From Photobacterium sp. Ph5 (lineage in GTDB: Bacteria > Pseudomonadota > Gammaproteobacteria > Enterobacterales > Vibrionaceae): DNA of 64,000 nucleotides. Below the pieces are notes generated by a model. It was not told the DNA's origin. It saw nothing but the letters and a program-made list of their open reading frames with translations, and did no database searches. The DNA lies in NCBI RefSeq assembly GCF_022129445.1, contig NZ_JADQAQ010000003.1, positions 97,219 to 161,218 of the forward strand, in the 5' to 3' direction. Every line of letters starts with the position of its first letter. Positions within the stretch are counted from its first letter, which is position 1. Of the stretch, positions 1 through 11,470 are shown one piece after another. A program made the position numbers and the translations under genes.

Positions 1-83
1 AAGCGATTAAACCTTCTCAAGATGAATTAGGGTATAACACGCGAGCGCGTAGCTCTGTACTACGGTTGGCTGAGCGTCTATGA
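1..83 (+). CDS. rsmH: 16S rRNA m4C1402 methyltransferase, C-terminal end (partial)
   Basis: Only the last 26 codons are in the window, read from base 3 to the TGA at 81-83. The tail contains RARSSVLRLAERL, the conserved C-terminal end of RsmH (MraW), which N4-methylates C1402 of 16S rRNA in the cytoplasm. The stop overlaps the ftsL start as ATGA, which is the usual arrangement at the head of the dcw cluster and implies translational coupling. The catalytic SAM-binding part lies outside the window. Identification rests on this short tail plus position directly before ftsL. Confidence 0.9.
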   Translation, partial: AIKPSQDELGYNTRARSSVLRLAERL

Positions 84-400
84 ATCAACCTACAGAATCA
101 TCATTGAATCTGGCTCGCCTGATTGGACGTGATCTCGTCACCGTCGGGCTTGTTCCTCTCATTCTTTCTTTTGTTATTCTCGCATCAGCATTGTCTGTCG
201 TGTACATCACCCATGACACACGCCAGCAAATTGTGAAACAAGAACAATTATTAACTGAGCGTGAAGGCTATGATGTGGAATGGCGAAATCAGATCCTTGA
301 AGAAAACTCGCTTGCAGAGCACAGTCGTATTGAACGATTAGCTGAGACTGAACTCAAAATGCAACGACCATCCGCTGATAGTGAAGTTGTTATACAGTAA
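80..400 (+). CDS. ftsL: Cell division protein FtsL
   Basis: A 106-residue bitopic inner-membrane protein of the divisome. It has a short cytoplasmic N-terminus, one hydrophobic segment at about residues 22-45, then a periplasmic coiled-coil-like part rich in Glu and Gln heptads. In the family FtsL forms the FtsQ-FtsL-FtsB complex that recruits and activates FtsW-FtsI septal synthesis. The start is the ATG overlapping the rsmH stop, and ftsI begins two bases after the stop. Length matches the family (about 105-120 aa). FtsL is poorly conserved in sequence, so the call leans on size, topology and its place between rsmH and ftsI. Confidence 0.93.
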   Translation: MNQPTESSLNLARLIGRDLVTVGLVPLILSFVILASALSVVYITHDTRQQIVKQEQLLTEREGYDVEWRNQILEENSLAEHSRIERLAETELKMQRPSADSEVVIQ

Positions 401-402
401 AC

Positions 403-2154
403 ATGAAATTATTTAACCGTTCGACGTCGAAAAATAGCGTAACTAAGAAAGCGAAACCATTTATTAAGTGGCGCTTTACTGTTGTTTGTATTTTTATCTT
501 GTTGGGATTTTTCGGCTTAATTGCTCGTGCCGCGTATATACAGGTACTGGAACCTGGGCGTCTTATTCAAGAAGGTGATGCACGTTCTTTACGAACAAAG
601 TTAATGCCTTCTGCGCGTGGTATTATTTCTGATCGTAACGGTGAACAGTTAGCGGTTAGTGTGCCTGTTCAAGCGGTATTTGCTAACCCTGCAGAAATAT
701 TTAAACATGGTGGGTTAAGTGATGTGGAGCGATGGCATGCATTAGCTGATGTGTTAGATCTCGACCGCAGCTGGCTATTACATGAATTAGAAACAAAGAA
801 AAAACGCCGTTTTATCTATCTTGCCCGTCAAGTTAGTCCTGCGATGGCAAATTACGTCCATAAATTGAAACTTCCGGGTATTGGTTTAAAAGATGAGTCT
901 CGCCGCTTTTATCCTTCAGGTGAAGTTAGTGCGCACTTATTAGGCTTTACTGGTATTGATGGTCATGGCCTTGATGGTGTTGAAAAAACCTATGACGGCT
1001 GGTTAACCGGAGAGCCAGGCCGACGCACTGTACGTAAAGATCGCTATGGTCGCGTGGTTGAAAATATTTCTCAAAAAAGTCGCCAACCGGGTAAAGCATT
1101 ACAACTTAGTATTGATCAGAGAATTCAGGCGGTTGCATATCGAGCGGCTAAAGAAGGCGTGATGGATATCCCCGCGACTTCTGTCAGTATTGCGGTATCA
1201 GATGTGCGTACTGGTGAAATTCTGGCGATGGTCAATGCACCATCGTTTAACCCAAATAATCGTAATGATCGCCAACCATATAAAATGCGTAACCGTGTCA
1301 TTACCGATACTTTTGAACCTGGCTCAACAGTGAAGCCTTTCGTTGTGTATACCGCGCTTAAGCATGGTATTGCGAATGAGCACACATTAATTGCGATCCC
1401 TCAAAGTAAGCATTTCCGTGTGGGTAGCAAAGTTATCACCGATGTTTCGCGTATCGAACCATTAGCAACGGTACAACGCATCCTACAAAAATCGAGTAAC
1501 ATTGGTGTGACTAAGTTGTCACTCGCAATGCCCGTTGATTACATCATTGATACTTATCGTAAAGTTGGTTTTGATGAGCCATCAGGTATTAACTTGATCG
1601 GTGAAACAACGGGTCATTTCCCTAACCGTTACCGTTGGTCTGATATTGAACGTGCAACGTTAGCGTACGGCTATGGTTTATCGTTAACGCCAATTCAGTT
1701 ACTCCATGCTTACACTACGCTGGGTGCTTATGGTATTAAACGCCCATTATCAATACTAAAAACTGAGAAAGTCGTACCAGGTGAGCAAGTGCTCGATCCA
1801 AAGATCGTTAAGAAAGTCTTGTTAATGATTGAATCAGTAACCGATAAAAAAGGTGGCGGTGGTGGCTGGCGAGCAGCGGTTCCAGGTTATCGAGTTGGTG
1901 TGAAGACAGGTACGGCTAAAAAGGCAATTGCAGGCGGTTACGGTGATGATTACTTCTCTTACACCGTGGGTGTTGCGCCGATCAGCAATCCTCGCTTAGC
2001 GATCGTCGTTATGGTTAATGAGCCGAAAGGTAAAGTTTTCTATGGTGGTGCTGTTGCTGCGCCAATTCTATCAAAAGTATTAGGCAGCGCTTTACAGATT
2101 TTAAATGTTCCGCCAGATGCAGATACGTTGCATAAAGTTGATAAGGGAGCCTAA
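403..2154 (+). CDS. ftsI: Septal transpeptidase PBP3 (FtsI)
   Basis: A 583-residue class B penicillin-binding protein that cross-links septal peptidoglycan with its partner glycosyltransferase FtsW. A basic cytoplasmic tail is followed by one membrane anchor at about residues 24-46, a pedestal domain, and the transpeptidase domain. The three active-site motifs are visible: STVK with the acylated Ser308 and Lys311, SSN at 364-366, and KTGT at 501-504. The gene sits in the tight ftsL-ftsI-murE run, three bases before murE. No truncation or motif loss is seen. Periplasmic activity is inferred from family knowledge and the single N-terminal anchor. Confidence 0.97.
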   Translation: MKLFNRSTSKNSVTKKAKPFIKWRFTVVCIFILLGFFGLIARAAYIQVLEPGRLIQEGDARSLRTKLMPSARGIISDRNGEQLAVSVPVQAVFANPAEIFKHGGLSDVERWHALADVLDLDRSWLLHELETKKKRRFIYLARQVSPAMANYVHKLKLPGIGLKDESRRFYPSGEVSAHLLGFTGIDGHGLDGVEKTYDGWLTGEPGRRTVRKDRYGRVVENISQKSRQPGKALQLSIDQRIQAVAYRAAKEGVMDIPATSVSIAVSDVRTGEILAMVNAPSFNPNNRNDRQPYKMRNRVITDTFEPGSTVKPFVVYTALKHGIANEHTLIAIPQSKHFRVGSKVITDVSRIEPLATVQRILQKSSNIGVTKLSLAMPVDYIIDTYRKVGFDEPSGINLIGETTGHFPNRYRWSDIERATLAYGYGLSLTPIQLLHAYTTLGAYGIKRPLSILKTEKVVPGEQVLDPKIVKKVLLMIESVTDKKGGGGGWRAAVPGYRVGVKTGTAKKAIAGGYGDDYFSYTVGVAPISNPRLAIVVMVNEPKGKVFYGGAVAAPILSKVLGSALQILNVPPDADTLHKVDKGA

Positions 2155-2157
2155 ATA

Positions 2158-3675
2158 ATGGCATCGTCGAAGGTTGTGATGAAATTAGGGGCACTGTTAT
2201 CACCGTGGCTGGCAATTGATAAGTTGCCTCTTGAACTTACAGAGAGCCAGATTGACGCGATAACATTAGACAGTAGAGAAGTCACCGCCGGGAGTTTATT
2301 TGTAGCGGTGAAAGGACACACTGTTGATGGTCGTCGATTTATTGAAACGGCGATTAAGTCAGGAGCAAGCGTTATTATTGCAGAGTCTGATGGGATTGCT
2401 AATGAAGGGGATGTAGCACTGAAAGATGGTGTTTATATTGTTTACCTTCAAGATCTTAATCAGAAGCTATCCGCAATTGCTGGACGCTTCTTTGATCATC
2501 CAGATCAAAAGCTAGCACTGTATGCTGTAACAGGGACTAACGGTAAAACCACCATTAGCCAATTATTAGCACAATGGGCTAATTTAATTGGTTACAAATC
2601 GGGTGTGATGGGGACGACCGGAAATGGTTTGTTGACTTACTTAAAACCTGCAGCAAATACCACTGGTAGCGCGATTGAAATTCAACAAACCTTAACCCAA
2701 CTTGTCGAGCAAGGTGCTGATTTTGCTGCGATGGAGGTTTCATCACATGGCCTAGTTCAAGGTCGTATTCGTGATCTTCATTTCAAAGCAAGTATCTTTA
2801 CCAATTTAAGTCGTGATCATTTAGATTACCATGGCAACATGCAAAATTATGCTGAAGCAAAGAAATCTCTATTTATCGAGCATGATGCAGGCGTACCAAT
2901 TATCAATGCGGATGATGCTATTGGCGCGGCATGGCTAAAAGATATACCACATGCGGTAGCCGTTGCGATTGATCCACAAGCGGTTGTCAGTCATGTTGGC
3001 TTAAAGCTGTGGGCGACAGACGTCCAGTTCAGTACTCAAGGTGTCACGATTGAATTTGATTCAAGTTGGGGAGGCGGTAAATTTACTGCGCCATTGGTTG
3101 GATCATTTAATGCCACCAACTTGTTGTTAGCGTTAGCGACATTACTCGCAACTAACCATTCAATGACTGATTTACTTGAAAAAGCACCTAAATTACAAGC
3201 AGTAATTGGACGTATGGAAGTTTTTCAAGACACTGACAAAGCCATGATGGTGGTCGATTATGCTCATACGCCAGATGCGTTAGAGAAAGCATTGCAGGCA
3301 CTGCGTGTGCATTGTGACGGTAAGTTATGGTGTATTTTTGGTTGTGGTGGTGATCGTGATAGCGGTAAGCGGCCGATGATGGCTGAAGTTGCCGAGCGCC
3401 TTGCAGATCAAATTATTCTGACTGACGATAACCCTCGCAGTGAAGATCCAAAAGCGATAGTTGACGATATGCTAGCAGGCCTTATTTCTCAAGAATCCGC
3501 AACTATTATTCATGATCGTGAAACAGCTTGTCGTCATGCGCTTAGTCATGCTTCTTACCAAGATATTATCTTAGTAGCTGGCAAAGGGCATGAGGATTAT
3601 CAAATTCTAGCGGATCGTACTATTCATTATTCTGACCGAGAAACGGTAGCTGCATTATTAAAGGAATTGGCATGA
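2158..3675 (+). CDS. murE: UDP-MurNAc-tripeptide synthetase (meso-diaminopimelate adding)
   Basis: A 505-residue cytoplasmic Mur ligase that adds the third stem-peptide residue to UDP-MurNAc-L-Ala-D-Glu using ATP. The P-loop GTNGKTT starts at residue 126. The motif DNPR at 424-427 is the signature of ligases that select meso-diaminopimelate over lysine, so the cell wall should be the Gram-negative A1-gamma type. The N-terminal domain binds UDP-sugar, followed by the ATPase and C-terminal Rossmann-like domains. The stop overlaps the murF start by four bases (ATGA), indicating coupling. The start ATG lies directly after the ftsI stop. Confidence 0.97.
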   Translation: MASSKVVMKLGALLSPWLAIDKLPLELTESQIDAITLDSREVTAGSLFVAVKGHTVDGRRFIETAIKSGASVIIAESDGIANEGDVALKDGVYIVYLQDLNQKLSAIAGRFFDHPDQKLALYAVTGTNGKTTISQLLAQWANLIGYKSGVMGTTGNGLLTYLKPAANTTGSAIEIQQTLTQLVEQGADFAAMEVSSHGLVQGRIRDLHFKASIFTNLSRDHLDYHGNMQNYAEAKKSLFIEHDAGVPIINADDAIGAAWLKDIPHAVAVAIDPQAVVSHVGLKLWATDVQFSTQGVTIEFDSSWGGGKFTAPLVGSFNATNLLLALATLLATNHSMTDLLEKAPKLQAVIGRMEVFQDTDKAMMVVDYAHTPDALEKALQALRVHCDGKLWCIFGCGGDRDSGKRPMMAEVAERLADQIILTDDNPRSEDPKAIVDDMLAGLISQESATIIHDRETACRHALSHASYQDIILVAGKGHEDYQILADRTIHYSDRETVAALLKELA

Positions 3676-5054
3676 TTGACGTTCAACTAAGTCAGCTTGC
3701 ATCGGTATTAAATGCCGAATTAATTGGCGCTGATACTTCAATTGCTGCGGTATCGACAGATACACGTAATATCCCATCAGAAACGCTATTTATCGCGTTA
3801 AAGGGTGAGCGTTTTGATGCTCATGATTTTTGTCAAACAGCGAAAGATAACGGTGCTAAAGCACTATTGGTAAGTAAACGCTTACCTGTTGAGTTACCAC
3901 AGTTAGTTGTTAGTGATACACGTATTGCTTTAGGGTTGATGGGCGCATGGCTTAAAGCTCAAATGACTGAAAATTATGGTTTAAAGACATTAGCATTAAC
4001 CGGAAGTTGCGGTAAAACAACCGTAAAAGAAATGTCTGCCGCGATTTTAGCTAATAAAGGTCAAGTATTAGCAACCGCTGGTAATTTTAATAATGATATT
4101 GGTGCGCCACTGACTTTATTGCGTTTAACACCTGAATATCAATATGCAGTGATTGAGCTTGGTGCTAACCATCAAGATGAAATTTCGTATACCACGAATT
4201 TAGTTAAGCCTAATGTTGCGTTAATTAATAATATTGCAGCTGCGCATTTAGAGGGGTTTGGCTCGTTACAAGGTGTAGCAAAAGCAAAAGGCGAAATTTT
4301 TGAGGGGTTGGTACAAAATGGCACTGCCATTATTAATCTTGAATCGAATGATTTAGCATTATGGCAGCCACTATTAGCGCAGCATCAAGTATTAACATTC
4401 TCGACAGACTCGCATCAAGCGGATTATTTTGCTGAAAAGATAAAGATTACCAATCAAGGGTTAGCTTGTTTTACAATGTGCACCCCAATTGGCAAGATCG
4501 ACGTTAATTTAGCACTAGCGGGAATGCATAATGTATCCAATGCGTTAGCTGCGGCTGCGTTAACGATTTCGTTAGGTGCAACATTAGCCGATGTTAAAGC
4601 TGGGCTTGAGACAATGGCAAATGTAAAAGGTCGTCTTGATATTACAGAGCCTTATGCAGGATTACGTCTGATTGATGATACCTATAATGCCAGTGTTGCT
4701 GCGGTAAAAGCAGCTATTGAGGTGTTAGCAAGCTTTGAAGGTAAGCGCTACTTCATTTTTGGCGATATGGCTGAACTAGGTGAAGAAAGTGATAACTTAC
4801 ACCGAGATGTGGGTGAATTTGCTAAAGCAAAACAGCTTGATTGTGTGATGACGTTTGGTCATTCAAGTGCTGTTGTTAGTGAGCTCAATCAAGGACAACA
4901 CTTCAGTGATAAAGGTGCGCTAATCATGTCACTGAAACAACAATTACAACAATATTCTCGTCAACCTGATGCTGAGACTGTCACTGTGCTAGTAAAAGGC
5001 GCAAGAAGCTCGAAAATGGAAGACGTAATTGCAGCCTTGCAGGAAGATAAATAA
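3672..5054 (+). CDS. murF: UDP-MurNAc-tripeptide--D-Ala-D-Ala ligase
   Basis: A 460-residue cytoplasmic Mur ligase that attaches the D-Ala-D-Ala dipeptide and completes the UDP-MurNAc-pentapeptide. The ATP-binding loop GSCGKTT begins at residue 111, and the family motif LIDDTYNAS follows at about 335-343. It overlaps murE by 4 bp and mraY by 1 bp. The coding sequence is noticeably richer in A/T-ending codons (TTA, AAT, GCA) than mraY or ftsZ, which fits lower expression rather than foreign origin. The ligase that makes its dipeptide substrate (ddl) is not in this cluster. Confidence 0.96.
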   Translation: MIDVQLSQLASVLNAELIGADTSIAAVSTDTRNIPSETLFIALKGERFDAHDFCQTAKDNGAKALLVSKRLPVELPQLVVSDTRIALGLMGAWLKAQMTENYGLKTLALTGSCGKTTVKEMSAAILANKGQVLATAGNFNNDIGAPLTLLRLTPEYQYAVIELGANHQDEISYTTNLVKPNVALINNIAAAHLEGFGSLQGVAKAKGEIFEGLVQNGTAIINLESNDLALWQPLLAQHQVLTFSTDSHQADYFAEKIKITNQGLACFTMCTPIGKIDVNLALAGMHNVSNALAAAALTISLGATLADVKAGLETMANVKGRLDITEPYAGLRLIDDTYNASVAAVKAAIEVLASFEGKRYFIFGDMAELGEESDNLHRDVGEFAKAKQLDCVMTFGHSSAVVSELNQGQHFSDKGALIMSLKQQLQQYSRQPDAETVTVLVKGARSSKMEDVIAALQEDK

Positions 5055-6136
5055 TGATTTACTGGTTAGCTGAACAATTTCAGTCAACACTCCCTTTTTT
5101 CCGATTGTTCGAATACCTTACATTTAGAGCAATCATGAGTATTCTAACAGCGCTGCTGTTTTCGTTATGGTTGGGACCTCGGATGATAGCCCGTTTGCAA
5201 ATGCTGCAAATTGGTCAGGTAGTACGTAACGAAGGTCCTGAGTCTCACTTTAGCAAACGTGGTACGCCGACCATGGGCGGTATCATGATCCTTGCTGCGA
5301 TCACTTTTACTGTACTGCTATGGTGTGACTTAACTAACCCTTATGTTTGGGCTGTACTCATCGTGATGTTGGGTTATGGTGCTGTGGGCTTTGTTGATGA
5401 TTACCGTAAAGTCGTACGTAAAAATACCGATGGCTTGATTGCGCGTTGGAAATACTTCTGGCAGTCAGCTATCGCATTAGTTGTTGCTTTTGCGCTATAT
5501 GCCTACGGTAAAGATACTGCTGCCACCCAATTAGTTGTGCCTTTCTTTAAAGATGTCATGCCTCAACTTGGTCTGTTCTACATCGTGATGACTTACTTTG
5601 TGATTGTTGGTACCAGTAATGCGGTAAATCTAACTGATGGTCTTGATGGTTTAGCGATTATGCCAACAGTGATGGTATCGGCAGGTCTTGCTTTTATTGC
5701 ATGGGCAACGGGTAACTTTAACTACGCAGAATACCTTCATATTCCGTACATCAAAGATGCTGGTGAGCTAGTAATTGTCTGTACTGCTATCGTTGGTGCA
5801 GGTCTTGGCTTCCTATGGTTTAACACCTACCCTGCACAAGTCTTTATGGGCGATGTTGGCTCATTAGCATTAGGTGGCGCACTGGGTACGATTGCTGTTC
5901 TTGTTCGCCAAGAGCTACTGCTTGTGATCATGGGCGGTGTCTTTGTAATGGAAACAGTGTCGGTAATCCTACAGGTAGGTTCATATAAACTACGTGGTCA
6001 ACGTATCTTCCGTATGGCACCGATTCACCACCATTACGAATTAAAAGGCTGGCCAGAGCCACGTGTTATCGTGCGCTTTTGGATCATTACATTGATGTTG
6101 GTATTAATTGCGTTAGCAACGCTTAAGGTTCGTTAA
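5054..6136 (+). CDS. mraY: Phospho-MurNAc-pentapeptide translocase (lipid I synthase)
   Basis: A 360-residue polytopic inner-membrane enzyme that transfers phospho-MurNAc-pentapeptide to undecaprenyl phosphate, giving lipid I. About ten hydrophobic segments are visible. The conserved cytoplasmic motifs are present: GTPTMGG near residue 71, FVDDYRKV near 114, NLTDGLDGL near 193, and the His-rich [10 protein letters not shown] near 321 that helps bind the substrate. Length equals the E. coli protein. The stop of murF shares one base with its start. murD follows after two bases. Confidence 0.97.
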   Translation: MIYWLAEQFQSTLPFFRLFEYLTFRAIMSILTALLFSLWLGPRMIARLQMLQIGQVVRNEGPESHFSKRGTPTMGGIMILAAITFTVLLWCDLTNPYVWAVLIVMLGYGAVGFVDDYRKVVRKNTDGLIARWKYFWQSAIALVVAFALYAYGKDTAATQLVVPFFKDVMPQLGLFYIVMTYFVIVGTSNAVNLTDGLDGLAIMPTVMVSAGLAFIAWATGNFNYAEYLHIPYIKDAGELVIVCTAIVGAGLGFLWFNTYPAQVFMGDVGSLALGGALGTIAVLVRQELLLVIMGGVFVMETVSVILQVGSYKLRGQRIFRMAPIHHHYELKGWPEPRVIVRFWIITLMLVLIALATLKVR

Positions 6137-6138
6137 AA

Positions 6139-7479
6139 ATGAAAGGCTTGGCTGGTGTGAATACGATCGTTGTGATCGGTTTAGGGATGACAGGGCTATC
6201 TGTCGTAAATCATTTAATGCGTTTACCACAATCATTAACTATTAAAGTGATTGATACCCGTGATAACCCGCCAGGCCAAGATCAATTGCCAGACTCCGTA
6301 GAGCTATGTAGCGGGCAATGGAATAGTGAATGGCTATTATCTGCTGACATGATCATTGCAAGCCCTGGTATTGCATTAGCAACGCCAGAGCTTGTACTCG
6401 CTGCTGAAGCTGGCGTAGAAATCATTGGTGATATCGAACTGTTTGCTCGTGAAGTTGATAAACCCGTCGTTGCGATCACTGGCTCTAACGGTAAAAGTAC
6501 CGTAACGAGTCTAGTGGGTGAAATGGCAAAAGAAGCCGGTATTGATGTTGGTGTTGGTGGAAATATCGGCTTTGCTGCGCTTGATATGCTAGCGCAGCAA
6601 CATCAGTTGTACGTGCTAGAGCTTTCGAGCTTCCAGTTAGAAACCACGACATCTCTTGAGTTAACCGCAGCTGTTTACCTAAACCTTTCTGAAGATCATA
6701 TGGATCGTTACCCTGGTGGTTTAGCACAATATAGCCAAGCGAAAATGCGAATATTTGAACATGCAAAATTGGCTGTATTCAATCGTGATGATCTAGCGAC
6801 AAAACCGACTCAGTTTAGTGGTGCAATGACAAGTTTTGGTTTTGATAATCAAGACTATGGCATTGTTTTAGTTAATGGAAATGAGTGGTTAGCCGTGAAC
6901 GGTGAAGCGATAATGGCTGTAGCTGATATTGCTTTAGTCGGACGCCATAATGTTGCCAACTGTTTAGCAGCACTTGCGCTTGCAGATGCTGCTGGGATCC
7001 CGCGTGATGCAGCATGTCGTGCAATGCAACGTTATACCGGTCTTGCACATCGTTGCCAACTTGCAGTTCATCGTCACGGAATTCGATGGGTTAATGATTC
7101 AAAAGCTACGAATCTTGCAAGCACGTTAGCAGCGCTGAATGGTTTGCAGCTTGAGGGTAAATTGCACCTATTGATGGGCGGTGATAGCAAAGGTGCCGAG
7201 TTCAGTGAACTAAAACCTGTTTTAGCTGACTTAAACGTACAGTTGTATAGCTTTGGTCGCGACCGACATTTATTTAACGATGTTGTTGATAATGCCATTA
7301 GTGTTGAAACCATGAGTGACGCTATGGTCTGTATTAGCCGCACCGTTCAATCTGGAGACATGGTTTTATTATCGCCCGCTTGTGCAAGTTGGGATCAATT
7401 TGCCAACTTCATGGCACGTGGCGATGCTTTTGTTGAACAAGCGATTCAGTTACAAGATTCGGTTTCAGGAAATATTTGA
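6139..7479 (+). CDS. murD: UDP-MurNAc-L-alanine--D-glutamate ligase
   Basis: A 446-residue cytoplasmic Mur ligase adding D-Glu, the second stem-peptide residue. The N-terminal Rossmann-like region (IGLGMTGLS) binds the UDP-sugar, the ATP loop GSNGKST begins at residue 115, and the C-terminal domain carries the family motif [11 protein letters not shown]. It is part of the gapless mraY-murD-ftsW run. The TGA stop shares its final A with the ATG proposed for ftsW. Nothing is truncated. Confidence 0.97.
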   Translation: MKGLAGVNTIVVIGLGMTGLSVVNHLMRLPQSLTIKVIDTRDNPPGQDQLPDSVELCSGQWNSEWLLSADMIIASPGIALATPELVLAAEAGVEIIGDIELFAREVDKPVVAITGSNGKSTVTSLVGEMAKEAGIDVGVGGNIGFAALDMLAQQHQLYVLELSSFQLETTTSLELTAAVYLNLSEDHMDRYPGGLAQYSQAKMRIFEHAKLAVFNRDDLATKPTQFSGAMTSFGFDNQDYGIVLVNGNEWLAVNGEAIMAVADIALVGRHNVANCLAALALADAAGIPRDAACRAMQRYTGLAHRCQLAVHRHGIRWVNDSKATNLASTLAALNGLQLEGKLHLLMGGDSKGAEFSELKPVLADLNVQLYSFGRDRHLFNDVVDNAISVETMSDAMVCISRTVQSGDMVLLSPACASWDQFANFMARGDAFVEQAIQLQDSVSGNI

Positions 7480-8789
7480 TGTTTACAATGATCCGTAATG
7501 GATTTGCTGCTGTGGGGGGCTGGTTTGTTAAGCCAAGTAAGCCCTGTTTGTATGATCGCCAACTGGTTTGGATTGCAATTGCATTGATGATCACAGGCCT
7601 TGTGATGGTGACATCGGCTTCTGTTCCTGTAGCTACACGCCTAACAGGCATTCCTTTTTATTTTGCCTATCGTCATGCATTCTTTCTTTGTGGCGCAATT
7701 TTTATTGCTGCCATTGTATTGCAAATACCACTAGCGAAATGGAAGCAATATAGTTTTCCTATGTTGTTGATATCCATAGTTTTACTCGCAGTCGTGTTAA
7801 TTATTGGACGATCAGTTAATGGTGCTGCACGTTGGATCCCATTAGGCATATTTAACCTTCAGCCAGCCGAAGTTGCCAAGCTCTCTTTATTTATATTTCT
7901 CGCCGGTTACCTTGTCAGACAATATAACCAAGTGCGCGGCAGCTTTATTGGCTTCCTAAAACCACTTGCCGTACTAGGGATTCTTTGCGTGTTATTGCTG
8001 ATGCAGCCCGATTTAGGCTCATCGGTAGTAATGTTTGTTACCACTATCGGTATGCTCTTTATCGCAGGTGCAAAACTCTGGCAATTTTTAATGATGCTAG
8101 GCACAGCGCTTGTGGGTATTGCCTTTTTGATCGTTTTAGAACCCTATCGTATGCGCCGCGTAACGTCATTTCTTGATCCGTGGCAAGATCCTTACGGTAG
8201 TGGTTATCAGCTGACTCAGTCATTAATGGCATTTGGTCGTGGTGAATGGTTTGGGCAAGGTTTAGGTAACTCAATTCAAAAGTTGGCATACCTACCTGAA
8301 GCACACACTGACTTTGTATTTGCGGTTTTGGCTGAAGAGTTAGGCTTAGCGGGTGTGATTGTTGTGCTGTGTCTACTATTTGCTCTGGTTTACAAAGCCT
8401 TAATGATTGGTCGTAAATGTCTTGAAAGTGGCTTGCTGTTTGGTGGCTTTCTAGCATTTGGTTTCGGCTTTTGGTTTGCATTCCAAACCCTTGTTAACGT
8501 TGGTGCTGCAGCCGGTATTGTTCCAACCAAAGGTTTAACATTACCACTGATCAGTTACGGTGGTTCCAGTTTATTTATTATGGCAGCAGCGGTTGCCATT
8601 CTTATTCGTATTGATTTTGAGCAGCGTGTCGCGGAGAAATTTGAGTCAGCAGAGCCGGCTGAAATTGATGATGAAGCGCTCGATAATATGGACGGAGCGG
8701 TGCAGCAAGTTGCTACCGATCCAGAGGCTTTACTTAGTGAGCCTACTCAATTAAATAATGATAAAAAAGATGCTCATGACAAAGAATAA
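7479..8789 (+). CDS. ftsW: Septal peptidoglycan glycosyltransferase FtsW
   Basis: A SEDS-family integral membrane protein of about 436 residues that polymerises lipid II at the septum in complex with FtsI. Nine or ten transmembrane segments are visible. The conserved loops include [20 protein letters not shown] and the C-terminal [10 protein letters not shown]. The ATG at 7479 overlaps the murD stop as TGATG and is preferred to the in-frame TTG just before it, because ATG is the stronger initiator and gives the coupled arrangement. The last about 50 residues are an acidic cytoplasmic tail, which varies in the family. murG starts inside its end. Confidence 0.95.
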   Translation: MFTMIRNGFAAVGGWFVKPSKPCLYDRQLVWIAIALMITGLVMVTSASVPVATRLTGIPFYFAYRHAFFLCGAIFIAAIVLQIPLAKWKQYSFPMLLISIVLLAVVLIIGRSVNGAARWIPLGIFNLQPAEVAKLSLFIFLAGYLVRQYNQVRGSFIGFLKPLAVLGILCVLLLMQPDLGSSVVMFVTTIGMLFIAGAKLWQFLMMLGTALVGIAFLIVLEPYRMRRVTSFLDPWQDPYGSGYQLTQSLMAFGRGEWFGQGLGNSIQKLAYLPEAHTDFVFAVLAEELGLAGVIVVLCLLFALVYKALMIGRKCLESGLLFGGFLAFGFGFWFAFQTLVNVGAAAGIVPTKGLTLPLISYGGSSLFIMAAAVAILIRIDFEQRVAEKFESAEPAEIDDEALDNMDGAVQQVATDPEALLSEPTQLNNDKKDAHDKE

Positions 8790-9840
8790 ACGTTTATTAG
8801 TAATGGCGGGTGGTACTGGTGGACATGTATTTCCAGGTCTTGCCGTTGCGCAAAAATTGCAACAACAAGGATGGGAGATCCGCTGGTTAGGTACCGCAGA
8901 TCGTATGGAAGCAGATTTAGTACCTAAACATGGTATTGAAATTGACTTCATTAAAGTGAAAGGTTTGCGTGGTCAAGGTGTACTGCGTTTACTGACCGCA
9001 CCGTTTAAAATTGTGGGTGCGATTTTACAAGCGCGTAAATATATTAAAGCATGGCAACCTGATGTTGTACTTGGCATGGGGGGATATGTTAGTGGTCCTG
9101 GCGGTGTTGCGGCTTGGCTATCTGGCGTACCTGTTGTATTGCATGAGCAAAATGCTGTAGCAGGGTTAACTAACCAGTGGCTTTCAAAAATTGCAGCTAA
9201 AGTACTACAAGCTTTCCCTGGTGCATTTCCGAATAAAGACGTTGTGGGTAACCCTGTGCGTCATGACGTGACAGTTTTACCAGCACCAACTGAACGTTTT
9301 GCTGAGCGTACTGGGCCGATTCGTATTTTGGTGATGGGGGGGAGTCAAGGCGCACGCATTTTGAACCAAACCATGCCTGAAGTGGCAAAGGTATTAGGTG
9401 ATAGCGTGACGATTTGGCACCAAGCAGGTAAAGGCAATCAGCAATCGACTGAGCAAGCTTATACCGAACAAACCACAACTCCTCATAAAGTCACTGAATT
9501 TATTGATGATGTCGCTGCCGCTTATAGTTGGGCAGATTTAGTCGTTTGTCGCTCAGGGGCGCTTACTGTTTCTGAATTGTCTGCAGCAGGTGTTGGTGCC
9601 ATCTTTATTCCATTTATGCACAAAGATCGTCAGCAGGCACTGAATGCCGATCATTTAGTGCAATGTGGCGCTGCAAAAATGATTGAGCAAATGGATTTGA
9701 CGGCGTCAGGTTTAGCAAATGAAATTCAACAATTAGATCGTCATGCGCTTGAAACAATGGCGTGTGCTGCACGAGAAGCTGCTATTATCGATGCCGATGA
9801 ACGAGTAGCAAATGTGATTAAGTCACTAGTAAAAAATTAA
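8776..9840 (+). CDS. murG: Lipid II synthase (UDP-GlcNAc transferase) MurG
   Basis: A 354-residue peripheral membrane GT-B glycosyltransferase that adds GlcNAc to lipid I on the cytoplasmic face, giving lipid II. The N-terminal donor/acceptor loop [10 protein letters not shown] is at about residues 12-21, a second glycine loop [10 protein letters not shown] lies near 190, and the UDP-GlcNAc signature around [10 protein letters not shown] is near 262. Three in-frame ATGs (8758, 8770, 8776) lie inside the ftsW end. The one at 8776 gives [13 protein letters not shown], which lines up best with the E. coli N-terminus. It overlaps ftsW by 14 bp. Confidence 0.95.
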   Translation: MTKNKRLLVMAGGTGGHVFPGLAVAQKLQQQGWEIRWLGTADRMEADLVPKHGIEIDFIKVKGLRGQGVLRLLTAPFKIVGAILQARKYIKAWQPDVVLGMGGYVSGPGGVAAWLSGVPVVLHEQNAVAGLTNQWLSKIAAKVLQAFPGAFPNKDVVGNPVRHDVTVLPAPTERFAERTGPIRILVMGGSQGARILNQTMPEVAKVLGDSVTIWHQAGKGNQQSTEQAYTEQTTTPHKVTEFIDDVAAAYSWADLVVCRSGALTVSELSAAGVGAIFIPFMHKDRQQALNADHLVQCGAAKMIEQMDLTASGLANEIQQLDRHALETMACAAREAAIIDADERVANVIKSLVKN

Positions 9841-9855
9841 TACGGGAACAAAGTG

Positions 9856-11325
9856 ATGAGTAAACTGGATAACCAGCAATTAGCAAAAATTCGCACAATG
9901 GTGCCTGAGATGCGCCGTGTTGAGCGAATTCACTTTGTTGGCATCGGTGGTGCTGGCATGAGCGGTATTGCTGAGGTACTTGTAAATGAAGGCTACCGTA
10001 TTAGTGGTTCTGATATTGCGCCTAACGCTGTGACTAATCGTCTAACTGCAAAAGGTGCTGAGATCTTTTTTGGTCACTCTGCTGAGAATGTACAAGGTGC
10101 AAGCGTAGTTGTCGCATCAACGGCTATTAGTAAAGAAAACCCAGAACTTGTTGCTGCTACAGAGTTACGTATTCCTGTTGTACGTCGTGCTGAAATGCTT
10201 GCCGAGTTAATGCGCTACCGTCATGGTATTGCCATCGCAGGTACGCACGGTAAGACGACCACGACAGCATTAACGACACAGATTTATTCTGAAGCGGGAT
10301 TAGATCCAACGTTTGTTAACGGAGGGCTAGTGAAAAGTGCCGGTACTAACGCACGTTTAGGCTGCAGCCGTTACTTAATCGCAGAAGCGGATGAAAGTGA
10401 CGCCTCTTTCTTGCATCTTCAGCCTATGGTGTGTGTAGTCACGAATATTGAAGCTGATCATATGGATACTTATGGCGGCGACTTTGAAGTATTAAAACAA
10501 ACCTTTATTGATTTTTTACATAACCTGCCATTCTACGGCTTGGCGGTAATGTGTATTGATGATCCAGTAGTCCGTGAATTACTGCCGCGTGTGGGTCGTC
10601 CAATGTTAACTTACGGCTTTTCAGAAGATGCTGATGTACGTTTGGTTAACTACAGCCAAACAGGTCAGCAAGGTCACTTTACTGTATTACGTAAGGATAA
10701 GCCGGCGCTAGAGATTACTCTGAATATTCCTGGTAAACACAACGCATTAAATGCGACAGCAGCGATTGCTGTTGCAACAGAAGAAGGCGTTGATGATGAC
10801 GCGATCATGCGTGCATTAATTGAGTTTGAAGGAACAGGTCGACGTTTTGATCATTTAGGTGAATTTGAAACGGGTAACGGTAAGGTAATGCTGGTGGATG
10901 ATTATGGTCATCATCCAAGCGAAGTTGATGTGACTATTCAAGCTGCGCGAGCGGGTTGGGCTGATAAACGCTTAGTGATGATTTTCCAACCTCACCGCTA
11001 TAGTCGTACTCGCGATCTCTATGATGATTTTGCTAACGTGCTCGATCAAGTTGATGTGCTAGTCATGCTTGATGTTTACTCTGCTGGTGAAGCACCCATT
11101 GCAGGTGCTGATGGTCGAGCGTTATGCCGTACTATTCGCTCCCGTGGCAAAATAGATCCTATTTTTGTTCCTGAAGCAGAAGAGTTACCTGCTATTCTTG
11201 CGAATATTCTTCAAAATGATGATTTAGTTTTGACACAAGGTGCCGGTGATGTCGGCAAAATAGCGCGTCAGCTAGCAGAAATGAAGTTGAATATCGAGAT
11301 GATGCAAAAAAACGTACTAAATTAG
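9856..11325 (+). CDS. murC: UDP-N-acetylmuramate--L-alanine ligase
   Basis: A 489-residue cytoplasmic Mur ligase that adds L-Ala, the first stem-peptide residue, to UDP-MurNAc. The N-terminal Rossmann motif [14 protein letters not shown] (here [10 protein letters not shown]) is at about residues 24-33, and the ATP loop GTHGKTTT starts at residue 129. A conserved [10 protein letters not shown] motif lies near 350. ATG at 9856 is preferred over the adjacent in-frame GTG at 9853. This is the last gene of the gapless upstream half of the cluster: a hairpin with a T-run follows, and ddlB, present here in E. coli, is missing. Confidence 0.96.
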   Translation: MSKLDNQQLAKIRTMVPEMRRVERIHFVGIGGAGMSGIAEVLVNEGYRISGSDIAPNAVTNRLTAKGAEIFFGHSAENVQGASVVVASTAISKENPELVAATELRIPVVRRAEMLAELMRYRHGIAIAGTHGKTTTTALTTQIYSEAGLDPTFVNGGLVKSAGTNARLGCSRYLIAEADESDASFLHLQPMVCVVTNIEADHMDTYGGDFEVLKQTFIDFLHNLPFYGLAVMCIDDPVVRELLPRVGRPMLTYGFSEDADVRLVNYSQTGQQGHFTVLRKDKPALEITLNIPGKHNALNATAAIAVATEEGVDDDAIMRALIEFEGTGRRFDHLGEFETGNGKVMLVDDYGHHPSEVDVTIQAARAGWADKRLVMIFQPHRYSRTRDLYDDFANVLDQVDVLVMLDVYSAGEAPIAGADGRALCRTIRSRGKIDPIFVPEAEELPAILANILQNDDLVLTQGAGDVGKIARQLAEMKLNIEMMQKNVLN

Positions 11326-11356
11326 TACATGGCAGCATGTATGCGTCGAAAATGAT

Positions 11357-11406
11357 AATAGCTGGCTATAGATTGTGTACACAATAGCCAGTTATTTTGT
11401 TTTTTT
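11357..11406 (+). terminator. Terminator-like hairpin between murC and ftsQ
   Basis: Arms AATAGCTGGCTAT (11357-11369) and ATAGCCAGTTATT (11384-11396) form a 13-bp stem with one G-T pair, followed by TTGTTTTTTT. The loop region overlaps a perfect 14-bp palindrome, ATTGTGTACACAAT (11372-11385). It looks like an intrinsic terminator that ends the upstream dcw transcript. Whether it acts in vivo is not shown by sequence alone. Confidence 0.7.
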
Positions 11407-11470
11407 CGATATTTTGGTGGATATACACAAAATTATTCTCAGGTTGTGCACAGAAAACGCCTCATGAGTG

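Noticed and set aside
3672..5054. Foreign origin of murF because of its AT-rich codon use
   Set aside because: The gene is in perfect dcw order with overlapping neighbours and full motifs; low expression explains the codon bias better.
8059..8481. 140-codon ORF antisense to ftsW
   Set aside because: ftsW motifs lie in the sense frame over the whole stretch; the antisense product resembles nothing.
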